6,771 nucleotides of DNA from Clostridiales bacterium (GTDB lineage: Bacteria; Bacillota; Clostridia; Lachnospirales; Lachnospiraceae). A program made the position numbers and the translations under genes. The notes beneath the pieces are model-generated. The model saw only the letters and a list, made by a program, of their open reading frames with translations, was not told where the DNA came from and did no database searches. The stretch lies in contig JAJUHH010000164.1 of NCBI GenBank assembly GCA_029267975.1, forward strand, positions 1 to 6,771, written 5' to 3'. Below are positions 6,424 to 6,771 of this stretch, one piece after another. Numbering within the stretch: the first letter of the stretch is position 1; every line of letters starts with the position of its first letter.

Positions 6424-6771
6424 ATGCTAAGAGTTTCTGGAAAGATTGCTTTTCTATTGGTCCTTATTTTGGGATCCTATTGTATCGTCAACGCGTCCTC
6501 TGCTATATCGCATTTTCAGGCGGATCGGGATGTTGCAATGCAAGTGGTAGACTCAGAGAATGCGCTTATTGCTATGCCTGACCTGATTGAGGTTGAGCTT
6601 ACATTATTAAAACAGGTAAGCAATTATTATAAGCTCTTGGATTCGGATAAGTATCAGGACAAAGAACCTCAGGATGTACCGGAGGAAGAGAAAGAGCTGC
6701 TGCGATTTGAAGTATCGTGGAAGAAATTAAATACCAAGAGTAACCTTACCATCACAAATAACATGGCATCC
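6424..6771 (+). CDS. Secreted DUF1102/TasA-like protein, N-terminal 116 residues, 3' truncated by window edge
   Basis: The frame is open from ATG 6424 to the last base (116 codons, no stop). Residues 3-7 are basic (R3, K7), 8-22 are strongly hydrophobic, and NASSA (23-27) offers a signal peptidase site, so the product is exported. After the signal come HFQADRDV (30-37), then V41-V-D-S-E-N-A-L-I-A50. This order, an aromatic followed by ADRDV and a D-x-x-N/A-A-L-I/L-A strand, resembles DUF1102 and related TasA/camelysin-like secreted beta-sandwich proteins, which are often processed by a SipW-type signal peptidase and sometimes form extracellular fibres. An acidic, lysine-rich stretch (73-91) is followed by a strand-rich region ending in LTITNNMAS (108-116), also usual for that fold. 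It starts a new transcription unit after the operon terminator. The gene and its export are secure; the family call is by pattern memory and moderate. An alternative is an unrelated secreted protein. Confidence 0.72.
   Translation, partial: MLRVSGKIAFLLVLILGSYCIVNASSAISHFQADRDVAMQVVDSENALIAMPDLIEVELTLLKQVSNYYKLLDSDKYQDKEPQDVPEEEKELLRFEVSWKKLNTKSNLTITNNMAS

Noticed and set aside
6312..6581. An 89-codon + strand reading frame near the right end
   Set aside because: It has no ribosome binding site, its product is Cys- and Ser-rich without a recognisable pattern, and more than half of it overlaps in another frame the gene at 6424, which has a strong ribosome binding site and a clear signal peptide.

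Overview
This window looks like chromosomal DNA from a Gram-positive Clostridia-type bacterium, plausibly of the Lachnospiraceae. The genes are AT-rich and all point the same way, with clear AGGAGG-type ribosome binding sites. The polysaccharide control set is the Firmicutes type: a PHP-family tyrosine phosphatase, BY-kinases and an LCP protein. The family assignment is inference from gene style and cannot be settled from this window alone.

Bases 1-6098 read as one operon on the + strand. It opens with the 3' end of a nucleotidyltransferase-like gene (NTP_transf_5 type, cut by the window edge). Next come a CpsB/CapC-type metal-dependent tyrosine phosphatase (687-1463), a small membrane-anchored protein with two Ig-like repeats (1460-2032, ATGA overlap), two consecutive fused Wzz/BY-type tyrosine kinases (2068-3492 and 3515-4945), and a LytR-CpsA-Psr ligase (4989-6098). 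A strong intrinsic terminator lies at 6136-6174. Internal gaps are only about 22-43 bp and I see no internal promoter or terminator.

The likely joint role is control of chain length, export and cell-wall attachment of a surface polysaccharide. The two kinases would assemble through their Wzz parts and phosphorylate each other's C-terminal tyrosines. The PHP phosphatase would remove those phosphates, and the LCP protein would attach the polymer to peptidoglycan. The Ig-like protein is an unassigned extracytoplasmic partner. No glycosyltransferase, flippase or polymerase is present, so synthesis genes must lie upstream or elsewhere.

After the terminator, about 250 bp of AT-rich intergenic DNA leads to a second transcription unit. 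Its first gene (6424 to the window end, open at the right edge) has an excellent ribosome binding site, a signal peptide and a sequence pattern like the DUF1102/TasA-like secreted beta-sandwich proteins. The most noteworthy points are the paired kinases with very different tyrosine tails (one encoded by a perfect Gly-Tyr hexanucleotide repeat), the Ig-like protein placed between phosphatase and kinases, and the possible matrix-fibre gene next to the polysaccharide operon.
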